DNA from: Paraescarpia echinospica
Lineage: Eukaryota > Annelida > Polychaeta > Sabellida > Siboglinidae
Assembly: GCA_020002185.1 (NCBI GenBank)
Contig: CM034536.1
Coordinates: forward strand, 11,353,406 to 11,417,405
Direction of reading: 5' to 3'
Length of the DNA stretch: 64,000 nt
In this document: piece by piece, positions 11,401 through 17,247 of the stretch
Layout of the letters: each line of letters starts with the position of its first letter
Numbering within the stretch: the stretch's first letter is position 1
Position numbers and translations under genes: made by a program
Notes under the pieces: generated by a model
Databases searched by the model: none
What the model was told of the DNA's origin: nothing
Seen by the model: only the letters and a program-made list of their open reading frames with translations

Positions 11401-11703
11401 CTGTTCAAAATAGAGTACGAAGGTAGAGGTTTCATCGGCTTGTGCAGCAAAACTTATTATTGTTTTGGTGATACGGATAAATTCAGCACGAAAGGTCTAA
11501 ATAAGAGACACAACGAAATTGACAAAGACACGTTTTTGAAAGTACTGAAAACCAAAGAGAGTGGTGTTGGAAAAAATCGAGGATTTCGGGTGAAGAATGC
11601 TTCAATTTTTACATATATTCAAGAACGTTCTGCACTAACCTATTTTTATTCCAAACGACCGGTACAAGCCGATGGAATCTCTACCTCTCCGTGTCTGGTA
11701 TAA
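5297..11703 (+). CDS. Spliced zinc finger / OTU-like / family B DNA polymerase (five exons, frame-broken)
   Basis: The main replication gene of the element. Exons: 5297-5479, 5698-5868, 6591-6826, 7005-7091 and 7553-11703. Every junction is GT-AG and every exon boundary is phase 0, which is why the start is placed at the ATG at 5297, just after the TATA box. Order of parts: short N-terminus, C2HC finger (exon 2), C2HC finger (exon 3), Pro/Ala linkers, OTU-like Cys/His module (about 8250-8580), third C2HC finger (8601-8671), 3'-5' exonuclease motifs, then polymerase motifs A, B, C with a Vsr-like endonuclease segment between A and B. Total about 1,600 residues. Family B polymerases with these features are expected to replicate the element, possibly by protein priming. 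Two breaks are visible: a frame change inside exon 3 and one at the G5 run 9866-9870. A polyadenylation signal lies at 12104-12109. Confidence 0.85.
5480..5697 (+). repeat. Intron 1 with 111-bp tandem duplication of its 3' end
   Basis: 5498-5599 and 5609-5710 are near-identical at an offset of 111 bp. Each copy ends in the acceptor TTTAG and the first 13 bases of exon 2. Using the upstream acceptor (5586) runs into TAA soon after, so the downstream one (5697) is the working site. Confidence 0.85.
5698..5868 (+). CDS. Polymerase gene exon 2, first zinc finger
   Basis: 57 codons, phase 0 at both ends. It encodes a C-x2-C-x12-H-x4-C finger with core CPSCKTHFTRRNSWKRH (about 5752-5820), followed by a basic/acidic linker. 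Donor GTGAGT at 5869. The TRR...KRH core is repeated in the exon 3 finger and in the minus-strand protein at 12692-13741. Confidence 0.8.
5905..6437 (+). repeat. Intron 2 minisatellite with about 14 AAAATGGCG boxes
   Basis: Units of about 33-48 bp of the form AAAATGGCGTCCCTGTATA followed by TTGTTTACATCCGCT or TTGTTTACTTCCGTC are repeated. Each carries AAAATGGCG, close to the YY1 recognition core AANATGGCGGC; the first, and the last ones near 6388 and 6422, match it fully. The reading frames open across it are repeat artefacts. Confidence 0.75.
6591..6826 (+). CDS. Polymerase gene exon 3, second zinc finger, with frame break
   Basis: Acceptor TTGTTGTAG ends at 6590; donor GTAACT begins at 6827. 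In phase 0 the first part is a plausible Pro/Ala/Thr linker (KFINGPLPAKRQPVPATTG). The finger CCMCGSTFTRRRDWQQH (about 6704-6772, C-x2-C-x12-H-x5-C) and the basic stretch up to the donor are in another frame. The exon is 236 nt, one short of a multiple of three, and phase 0 ends at a TAA just before the donor. A lost base between about 6660 and 6700 would explain this. A different splice could also explain it. Confidence 0.65.
6827..7004 (+). repeat. Intron 3 with diverged tandem duplication ending in the acceptor
   Basis: About 6857-6930 and 6930-7004 are two diverged copies of a roughly 74-bp unit (GTTGCTACAAA...CTCTTTATGTTTT...AGTCAACTTGTGT...TTATTTCAG), each ending in TTTCAG. The same unit is found once in the decayed relative near 26820-26895. 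Confidence 0.75.
7005..7091 (+). CDS. Polymerase gene exon 4
   Basis: 29 codons between TTTATTTCAG and GTGAGT, phase 0 at both ends. Pro/Ala/Thr-rich linker, no domain. A shifted copy of its first half is preserved after the acceptor in the decayed relative at about 26894-26930, which supports that this is an exon. Confidence 0.7.
7368..7603 (+). repeat. 118-bp tandem duplication across intron 4 acceptor and exon 5 start
   Basis: 7368-7485 and 7486-7603 are the same 118-bp unit. Each contains the acceptor TTGTTATAG followed by 51 bases of exon 5. Splicing to the first acceptor (7434) reaches a stop within about 21 codons, so the second (7552) is the working one. Confidence 0.9.
7553..9870 (+). 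CDS. Polymerase gene exon 5, part 1: OTU-like module, zinc finger, 3'-5' exonuclease
   Basis: Begins right after the acceptor at 7552 with codon AAA and stays open to the G5 run. A Ser/Pro linker leads to an OTU-like module: KDNLCFFRAL (about 8250-8278, candidate nucleophile Cys) and HFSYIHD (about 8560-8580, candidate His). A C-x2-C-x12-H-x4-C finger follows at 8601-8671. Exonuclease motifs of family B polymerases are clear: Exo I FDFES (about 8798-8812), Exo II FNSGKYDL (about 9214-9238) and Exo III YNNRDVVPF (about 9652-9678). The exonuclease acidic residues are intact. This frame runs on to 10105 only as an off-frame tail. Confidence 0.88.
9871..11703 (+). CDS. Polymerase gene exon 5, part 2: polymerase domain with Vsr-like endonuclease segment
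   Basis: After the G5 run the coding frame is shifted by one and continues to TAA at 11701-11703. Polymerase motif A is GYDANALYLW (about 9967-9996). A segment with KLPVDGWCAQTRTVYQFHGC and then YFHGC (about 10180-10260) has the D...F-HGC-(F/Y/W)-HGC pattern of Vsr-type, PD-(D/E)XK-like endonucleases. Motif B is KLLGNSGYGK (about 10876-10905), motif C is MDTDSAY (11173-11193) and the K-x-Y motif is SKTYYCFG (about 11446-11469). All catalytic carboxylates are present. The first ATG in this frame (10012) lies after motif A, so this is not a separate gene. Confidence 0.88.
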   Translation, partial: SSIIYHRHHEVDVTRLRESERGDSAHPCRSIVGYDANALYLWALSQDMPTGCYTRRSQENNFRPKTSRVYGKMALEWLEWVAHEKNKTIRHQFNGEEKRIGDRKLPVDGWCAQTRTVYQFHGCYFHGCTCNVEHTNSINGKSMADLLSETKKNTTYLRKYTEVIEMWECQWKEIRKNSEVRNFLNSKFPHRNLKWEMTQDKVLQNVVEGRLFGMVECDIFVPDLLKDYFGEMQPIFKNIDITRNDIGPYMRAYAEEHNILSTPRRTLVASYFGKQILLGTPLLKWYLKHGLVVSHVYQVLEYEPSPCFKHFANAVSNARREGDVHPDKAIIGDTMKLLGNSGYGKCITNKDIQRDIIFCNSKTASQGINSHRFRQLDPITESVYQLTMNKKFIKYDLPLQIGFMVYQYAKLRMLEFYYDFIDYYIERPLFQYCEMDTDSAYLSLAFSCLDDCVTTDKRHEYFINLSRWFPVACCDAHASDYVTCRMEGKEWVPSESCCIARARHDKRTPGLFKIEYEGRGFIGLCSKTYYCFGDTDKFSTKGLNKRHNEIDKDTFLKVLKTKESGVGKNRGFRVKNASIFTYIQERSALTYFYSKRPVQADGISTSPCLV

Positions 11704-12103
11704 TAGACACGCCAGTAAATCTTTTCGTGAGCTACCCGTGTATCATTCGGTATTGGTGTAACATTTGGTATTTGTGTAACATATAGTCTTGGTGTAACCG
11801 TGATCAGGTATGATGTTTATCGACCACTGACTCCTACTTGTTACTTGTCGATTATTAAAGAGTGTACATTTCACATTTACTGTTCGGTACACTCGTGAGA
11901 TAGCCGTGTAATATCCGGTCTTATAATAGCCGTGATGAACTATTGTGTTTTTCGACTCCTATTTGGCAATTGTTAAAACGTGTATCGATACACATACGTC
12001 ATTGTTGCAACATCACCGTGGTGTTCTTTTTCTTTTTAAGTGAACACTGATGAAATATATACGAAGTATATTGTATATTTCAATCGCTGCAAAAAATCGT
12101 GTC

Positions 12104-12109
12104 AATAAA
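12104..12109 (+). terminator. Polyadenylation signal AATAAA for the polymerase gene
   Basis: AATAAA in GTCAATAAACACAG, about 400 bp after the polymerase stop and followed by GT-rich sequence. It is the first canonical signal downstream. Confidence 0.55.
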
Positions 12110-12207
12110 CACAGAGTGTGGCATACTGTCTAACAGTGTCTGTGTATATCATATGGAGTCGATTTGTATATAGTTGTTAAGGTTTACAAGAATTTATGAT
12201 ATTGACA

Positions 12208-12368
12208 CTTTCTCTTGGGTGTCTGACAACAAGGATATGTGTGATATCATTCACAGGGATACTTTCTCTTGGGTGTCTGAATACAATGTGTGTACCATAT
12301 GAAATAAATCTGTATGTAGTTAAGGTTTACAAGATTTTATAAGATTGATACTTTCTCTTGGGTGTCTG
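12208..12368 (+). repeat. Triplicated ACTTTCTCTTGGGTGTCTGA
   Basis: Near-perfect 20-nt copies at about 12208, 12262 and 12348 in the 3' region between the convergent genes, embedded in longer diverged repeats. Function unknown. Confidence 0.7.
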
Positions 12369-12625
12369 AATAAAAAAATTTCATGAACGCACATATGGTG
12401 TCGACTTTGTTATTGCTTAATTAAGGTAATACAAGAACGTGCATGCCAACATTACATGCAAACATTACATACCACTCTTAAGTCAAAATTCACTTAGGTA
12501 TATTGAACACCACCCACATTGATAACGTTGACAAAACAATTGTTGTCACTGAAACGGGGAAAAGCGAGGTGTGTCTTGATGACTATGAAAACGAAAAACA
12601 CACTCATCCATAGCATCAACACGAT

Positions 12626-12631
12626 TTTATT
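12626..12631 (-). terminator. Polyadenylation signal AATAAA for the minus-strand C2H2 gene
   Basis: TTTATT on plus reads AATAAA on minus, about 60 bp after the stop of the 12692-13741 gene. Confidence 0.6.
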
Positions 12632-12691
12632 TGAATATTTCACATATAATATATCTTGCACACTGTTCCTGTAGATTTCAAATCGGTAATG

Positions 12692-13741
12692 CTAATAAGG
12701 TTCCCAACGTGTGATTTGCAAAGATGTCGCCGAATGAGCTGCGCGCCGCGACGATGCATGTCGTCTACGATTCCGATGACGACCACTGTCAAACGGAATG
12801 CTGGTTTCCTTTGATACGTCGCCGTCCACTGACGTTGTCTGCATGTAAAGCCAACGATCTGAGTTCCCAACTAAATCCATTGGCGTGTTGACGTCCTTGA
12901 GACCACGAGCAAAGGTTTCCCATCCCACCGGTTCAAACGACTTCCGTTTTCTCAACACGTCATTCACAAGGTCCACGATATTACTTCCGGGAACCGCCTT
13001 GTTTCTGTACATCATCTCGCCACGATCGTTCCAACTTACGGCCCCTTTCATTTTATCGAGTAGTCTTCGTGCTTTCTGCTTCATAGTTTTTGGAACGCTG
13101 TCGATGATTTCGTTTTCGATACTCTCCTTTTCGACGACTTCATTTTCGTTAGCAGGTTGTACTTTGTTTTTCTCTTCACTGGGAATTTTTTCGATGACCA
13201 CACGCACGGGTTCTTGGATACGTTTGTCGGAAAGATCGTTGTACCGATTCAACACCTGGTTATACAACATAACTTTTTCCCTCTCGTGTATATCGTTTCG
13301 TTCTAGTATGTCTAGCATTTCATTGTCGAGTCTTTGCAAGACCCTTTCGATAGGGTTAGCAGTCGAAGGACGTTGCGGTTGAATGTTTTCCAAAATACGC
13401 GGATCGACCAGGGCCATCTTCTTTGTGTACTCCATGGTCACCTGAGATGGAGCCGGGAATGTCGAGCTTATTGAAGGAACCGTAGGCACATGTGTCATAG
13501 TGGGCACCTGAGTTGGAGACGAGAATGTCGAGCTTGTTGCTGGGGCCAGAGACACAGGTGTCATAGTGGGCCCCGAGACAAGTGAATCCAGTGACGTGGT
13601 GTTTGTCAATCGTCCACCGTGAATGGAGGCAATGTGCCGTTTCAAGTTCTCCCGACGTGAGAAATGTCTCTTGCAATTTGGGCACTGGAACGGTGATGGT
13701 GTGGACTTGTTGGCAGCCAGTAGAACAGTAGATAAGCTCAT
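12692..13741 (-). CDS. C2H2 zinc finger protein with conserved C-terminal domain, element gene
   Basis: 349 codons from ATG at 13741. Near the N-terminus is a C2H2 finger, CPNCKRHFSRRENLKRH followed by IASIH (residues about 20-41), very like the fingers in the polymerase gene exons 2 and 3. A Thr/Ser/Pro linker with two similar units (TMTPVSLAPATSSTFSSPTQ and a relative) follows. Residues about 215-310 form a compact block with the motifs WNDRGEM, GSNIVDLVNDVLRKRK and GWETFARGLKD. I recall this block from other uncharacterised invertebrate element proteins but cannot name it. The last 30 residues are Arg/Ser-rich and may reflect a late frame change. A shared finger suggests binding of the same DNA, for instance the TIRs; that is inference. 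Confidence 0.75.
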   Translation of the reverse strand: MSLSTVLLAANKSTPSPFQCPNCKRHFSRRENLKRHIASIHGGRLTNTTSLDSLVSGPTMTPVSLAPATSSTFSSPTQVPTMTHVPTVPSISSTFPAPSQVTMEYTKKMALVDPRILENIQPQRPSTANPIERVLQRLDNEMLDILERNDIHEREKVMLYNQVLNRYNDLSDKRIQEPVRVVIEKIPSEEKNKVQPANENEVVEKESIENEIIDSVPKTMKQKARRLLDKMKGAVSWNDRGEMMYRNKAVPGSNIVDLVNDVLRKRKSFEPVGWETFARGLKDVNTPMDLVGNSDRWLYMQTTSVDGDVSKETSIPFDSGRHRNRRRHASSRRAAHSATSLQITRWEPY

Positions 13742-13876
13742 GATGTAGGTGTTTGTGGTTCAAGTGCAAGCAATGAAATGAATGGCGAGATGAATTGAAC
13801 GCACTAAAATACGAAAATGTTACCACGGTAACATGTTGAAAAGATAAAATGTTAGAAAAGCGACGAAGGGAGGGCG

Positions 13877-14329
13877 TGAGTGAGTGAGGGCTTGTGTGAT
13901 TGAATGAGTGAGTGAGTGAGTGAACAGATACGCAGGGTGAGTGAGTGAGTGAGTGAGTGAGTGAACAGATACGCAGTGAGTGAGTGAGTGAGTGAACAGA
14001 TACGAGTGAGTGAGTGAGTGAGTGAACAGATACGCAGGGTGAGTGAGTGAGTGAGTGAGTGAGTGAACAGACACGAAGGATGAGTGAGTGAGTGAGTGAG
14101 TGAGTGAGTGAGTGAGTGAGTGAGTGAGTGAGTGAGTGAGTGAGTGAGTGAGTGAACAGATACGCAGGGTGAGTGAGTGAGTGAGTGAGTGAGTGAGTGA
14201 GTGAGTGAGTGAACAGACACGAAGGAGTGAGTGAGTGAGTGAGTGAGTGAGTGAGTGAACAGACAAGAAGGATGAGTGAGTGAGTGAACAGACATGAAGG
14301 AGTGAGTGAGTGAGTGAGTGAGTGAGTGA
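13877..14329. repeat. Compound (GAGT)n array with GAACAGATACGCAGG spacers
   Basis: About 450 bp of GAGT tandem repeats, interrupted roughly ten times by GAACAGA(T/C)A(C/A)(G/A) spacers of a common ancestry. It separates two minus-strand genes of the element. The long open frames across it encode only Thr-His-Ser-Leu repeats and are artefacts. Confidence 0.9.
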
Positions 14330-14410
14330 TTTGTTAATCGGGACTTAGACGAGTACCTTTACTTGTGAAGTGTAAGACACGAAAAAAGACGCAAGATAAG
14401 GTTTGCACAT

Positions 14411-14416
14411 TTTATT
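14411..14416 (-). terminator. Polyadenylation signal for the right-arm transcript
   Basis: TTTATT on plus reads AATAAA on minus, about 95 bp after the stop of the 14510-15060 frame. The surrounding 45 bp are conserved at about 27500-27545 in the decayed relative, which supports function. Confidence 0.6.
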
Positions 14417-14509
14417 ACAACACAAACGTATTTACAGGTCGCACTCCATTCTCTGCAGTCGAATTAATGTCACTGAAGGTCTCATAAAACCACAAGACAG
14501 ATTTACAGA

Positions 14510-15060
14510 TCATCCTCCATTACTGCCAGAACAATTTGCTTTAATTTGTTTCGCCACTCCTCTGAAAACGGTTCTTGCAACCAACTCCCGATAGCACACA
14601 AGTGATCGGACGTCAGGTCGGATAGCTTCAAACCCGCGTCTAACAAAACACACAACCATCACTGCAGTCGAATTAATGGCCTCCACAGCCTCGTCAAAGT
14701 GCATATAAATTAGAATGTCATCGGGTAACATACAATCGTGATGAAATTGACTAGGATCGTCTATCTCGCAAGCGAGACACTGTCGTCTCGAAAGTTCAAC
14801 GATGGCACATGCTATGTGACGTGCAATCGTCTTCTTCATTTCTATCGCCGGAAACTCAAGCGTAAAGTTCGGACCAGTGGCGACAGGAGCGGCAGTTGTC
14901 ACATTGGTTGCGTGAGTAGAAATTGTCACATCGTCAGGAGCGGCAGTTGTCACATTGGTTGCGTGAGTAGAAATTGCCACATCGTCAGGAGCGGAAGTTG
15001 TCACACCGGTCGTGTCGGCGGAAGTTGTCACATCGGCAGGGATGACAGCAGAGAGAGGCT
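14510..15060 (-). CDS. Small CxxC protein of the right arm (element gene, 3' part frameshifted)
   Basis: An open frame with no ATG upstream of its conserved part, so it is unlikely to start by itself. It opens at about 15075, next to the stop of the RPA-like frame at 15078. A TTTCAG acceptor ends at about 15061. The N-terminal part has tandem 48-bp coding repeats (VTTAAPDDV-type, about 14890-15010). The core is RHIACAIVELSRRQCLACEI then DDPSQFHHDC (a C-x2-C...H-x-x-C metal-like cluster) followed by DILIYMHFDEAVEAI. After about 14670 the frame departs from that of the decayed relative at 26985-27340, while another frame keeps the similarity to a stop near 14503. A small indel near 14665 is therefore likely. 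I recall this core from other invertebrate element proteins but know no function. Confidence 0.65.
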
Positions 15061-15077
15061 GAAACAGGATACGGAGC

Positions 15078-15644
15078 CTAGTGTATCACCTCCACGCGAG
15101 TGACGTTGAAGTTTGTGTAAGTATCTCGTCGAGTTTTCTTTATGGTGAGAGACACACGAGTTCCCGTCAACGAGTTCAGTTTGTAAGTCTGCATCGTTTC
15201 GTCCATACCAGCAAACGTCTCGGCATTCACGTCAAGGAGAGGAGCCATACACTGGTCGAATAAAGTCAGCCATATAGATCGGCCCGTCGCTGTCTCGACA
15301 AAGCACATGCGCACCACGAAATGCACGTCAGAAGCAACGTAACCGTGTCGTTCGCATTGCAAATGTCCCCTATCGTCGGTAATCATACGCTTCTTGCAGT
15401 ACCTGCACCCGATGTACAAGGGAGTGTGCTGGCGTACTCTATCGATGAGGAGCCCTCTGATCTTGATAACGGCGTCGGCGCTTACCGTTGTTTCTAGAGC
15501 CGAGATGTCCACGACGTCCACGACGTCTGGTTCCGACGGCACGGAAGGACGGTTGATCACCGGCATGATGGGTCGGCTCGTCGGCTCGTCCTCGTCGCTC
15601 GAGTCTGCCGCATTGTGAGGTCGGTAGTAGGGTGTCTTCAACAT
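15078..15644 (-). CDS. RPA-like OB-fold ssDNA-binding protein, element gene
   Basis: 188 codons. An upstream in-frame ATG at 15704 lies only 5 bp after the TATA box, so it would precede the expected transcription start. The ATG at 15644 (MLKTPYYRP) is chosen, and the decayed relative has an equivalent ATG there. An acidic, Ser-rich N-terminus (SSDEDEP) is followed by a domain like the zinc-ribbon OB fold of RPA70 DBD-C: C-x2-C (CRYCKKR), then a C...H pair in HLQCERHG, then FVVRMCFVETATGRSIWLTL. RPA-type proteins coat single-stranded DNA. Here it would serve strand-displacement replication by the polymerase at the other arm. Expression is from the right TIR promoter. Confidence 0.75.
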   Translation of the reverse strand: MLKTPYYRPHNAADSSDEDEPTSRPIMPVINRPSVPSEPDVVDVVDISALETTVSADAVIKIRGLLIDRVRQHTPLYIGCRYCKKRMITDDRGHLQCERHGYVASDVHFVVRMCFVETATGRSIWLTLFDQCMAPLLDVNAETFAGMDETMQTYKLNSLTGTRVSLTIKKTRRDTYTNFNVTRVEVIH

Positions 15645-15708
15645 GATGATGATGTTATCAGTGCTGTCGTCGTGATACGAATGACGGTCCGATTGGCAAA
15701 ACACTGCG

Positions 15709-15742
15709 CTTATATAGTTAGAGAATGTGCCGAAAGGTCACG
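15709..15742 (-). promoter_or_regulatory. Right-arm promoter: CACGTG box and TATATAAG
   Basis: On minus, TTTCGGCAC and CCCACGTGACC boxes (about 15735-15752) are followed by TATATAAG at 15716-15709. This mirrors the left arm at 5223-5259, and is 65 bp before the chosen ATG at 15644. Confidence 0.75.
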
Positions 15743-17241
15743 TGGGCGTGCCGAAAGATCACGGATTGTAGAAAATTCAAAAGCACGGACTGCTGAGTAG
15801 AATGTACACAAGCGCGGACTGCTGAGTAGTTACTTAGTTCACCACTTATCTAACAGGGGTGCTTTCAGTTGATGATTATATATCCACCAGGTGTTTATGG
15901 ACGAGAAAAAACAAGAGACACGAATATTTGCAGTACTCATATGTGGTTCGCTCACTTGTTCACTAGGGGATGATGTTTGTAGTTCGTGATGTACCCGTCA
16001 GGGGGCTCTATTGCACGCAAGCGTGCAAGAGACACGAATATTTGCAGTACTCGAACATATAGTTCACAACTTGTCCATCAGATGGCACCACTTGCATAAT
16101 TAGTCCCGAAAAATTCCGCTAGGTGGCGATATCTAGTTTTGGCGGGAAATATTTTAGTTCACCAGCTATCCGACAGGGGCGCTTTTTAAGTTTTGGCGGA
16201 AAATATTTTAGTCGCGAAAAATTCCGCTAGGTGGCGCTATCTAGTTTTGGCGGGGAATATTTTAGTTCACCAACTATCCGTCAGGGGGCGCTTTTATAGT
16301 TTTGGAGGGAAATAATTTTAGTTCACCAACTATCCGCTAGGTGGCGCTATTCAAGTTTTGGCGGGAAATATTTAGTTCACCAAGTATCCGTTAGGTGGCG
16401 CTATTATATCTAGTTCACCAAGTATCCGTTAGGTGGCGCTATTTTAGTTCAGGAAAATTCCGGTAGGGGCGACACGTGACCTTGACCTACATCCGGGTAC
16501 TTGACCTTGACCTACATCCGGGTACTTGACATTGACCTACATCCGGGTACTTGACCTTGACCTTTGAACTCAAACTACCTCTCAAAGTAGCTCTCAAACT
16601 ACCTCTCAAAGTAAGGAGCTCTCAAAATACCTCTCAAACTGTAGTTCGACAAAAATCCGCTAGGTGGCGCTCTTTCAGTTTTGGAGGGAAATATTTTAGT
16701 CCCGAAAAATTCCGCTAGGTGGCGATATCTAGTTTTGGCGGGAAATATTTTATTTCACCGACTATCCGCCAGGGGCGCTATTTTGGTTTTGGCGGGAAAT
16801 AATTTGAGTTCACCAACTATCCGTCAGGGGGAGCTATTTTAATTCACCAACTATCCGTCAGGGGGCGCTTCCATAGTTTTGGCGGGAAATAATTTTAGTT
16901 CACCAACTATCCACCACGGGGCGCTATTTTGGTTTTTGCGGGAAATAATTAGTTCACCAACTATCCGCCAGGGGGCGCGATTATATTTTTGGCGGGAAAT
17001 ATTTTAGTTCCAAAAAAATCCGCTAGGTGGCGTGCTATTCCAGTTCCGAAAAATTCCGGTAGGGGCGCCACGTGACCTTGACCTACATCCGGGTCCTTGA
17101 CCTTGACCTACATCCGGGTACTTGACATTGACATTTGACCTTGACCTACATCCGGGTACTTTACCTTGACCTACATCCGGGTACTTTTGCACTTGCACCG
17201 CGGCGCGACGTTGCCTACGCTAAGGGACCTCCTTTACTACT
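15715..17241 (-). repeat. Right terminal inverted repeat (about 1.5 kb)
   Basis: Inverted relative of 3384-5260, ending ...CCTCCTTTACTACT. The outer part (about 16575-17241) matches a left 859-bp unit but stops within the TTTGAGAG repeats. It is then joined to a second, more diverged inner unit (about 15840-16570) with its own AGGTCA cluster at about 16480-16565. Both TIRs are thus doubled, but by different junctions. Confidence 0.88.
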
Positions 17242-17247
17242 ATTGTG
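17242..17247. repeat. Right target-site duplication ATTGTG
   Basis: Matches 3378-3383 exactly. Confidence 0.9.

Larger units (their letters stand above)
11704..12640. other. Convergent 3' region of the element, with repeats
   Basis: No gene. It holds the 3' UTRs of the polymerase gene and the convergent C2H2 gene. TGTAAC-type short repeats occur near 11750-11790. Three copies of ACTTTCTCTTGGGTGTCTGA occur within about 12208-12368, with a GTATGTAGTTAAGGTTTACAAGA(A/T)TTTAT motif repeated between them. Confidence 0.65.
3384..17241. mobile_element. 13.9-kb TIR-bounded, DNA polymerase B-encoding element
   Basis: Both ends carry the same inverted terminus starting 5'-AGTAGTAAAGGAGGTCCC, and the whole is flanked by a 6-bp duplication, so the boundaries are exact. 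Gene content: a five-exon polymerase B gene on plus (5297-11703), and on minus a C2H2 protein (12692-13741), a small CxxC protein (14510-15060) and an RPA-like OB-fold protein (15078-15644). The two outer genes start just inside the TIRs and read inward. Polymerase B, long TIRs and a 6-bp duplication are Polinton/Maverick traits. The usual integrase, FtsK/HerA ATPase, cysteine protease of adenain type and capsid proteins are not visible in any frame. It is therefore either a derived or non-autonomous Polinton relative or a distinct class of self-replicating element. The polymerase has at least two frame breaks, so this copy is probably inactive. Confidence 0.92.

Noticed and set aside
10012..11703. 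Separate gene starting at the ATG at 10012
   Set aside because: Motif A lies upstream of this ATG in the same frame; it is the second half of the broken polymerase.
13820..14295. Long Thr-His-Ser-Leu repeat proteins on minus
   Set aside because: They are translations of the GAGT microsatellite.
3384..17241. Canonical Polinton integrase, packaging ATPase, adenain-type protease or capsid genes
   Set aside because: I looked in all large frames of the element and saw no motif of these families.
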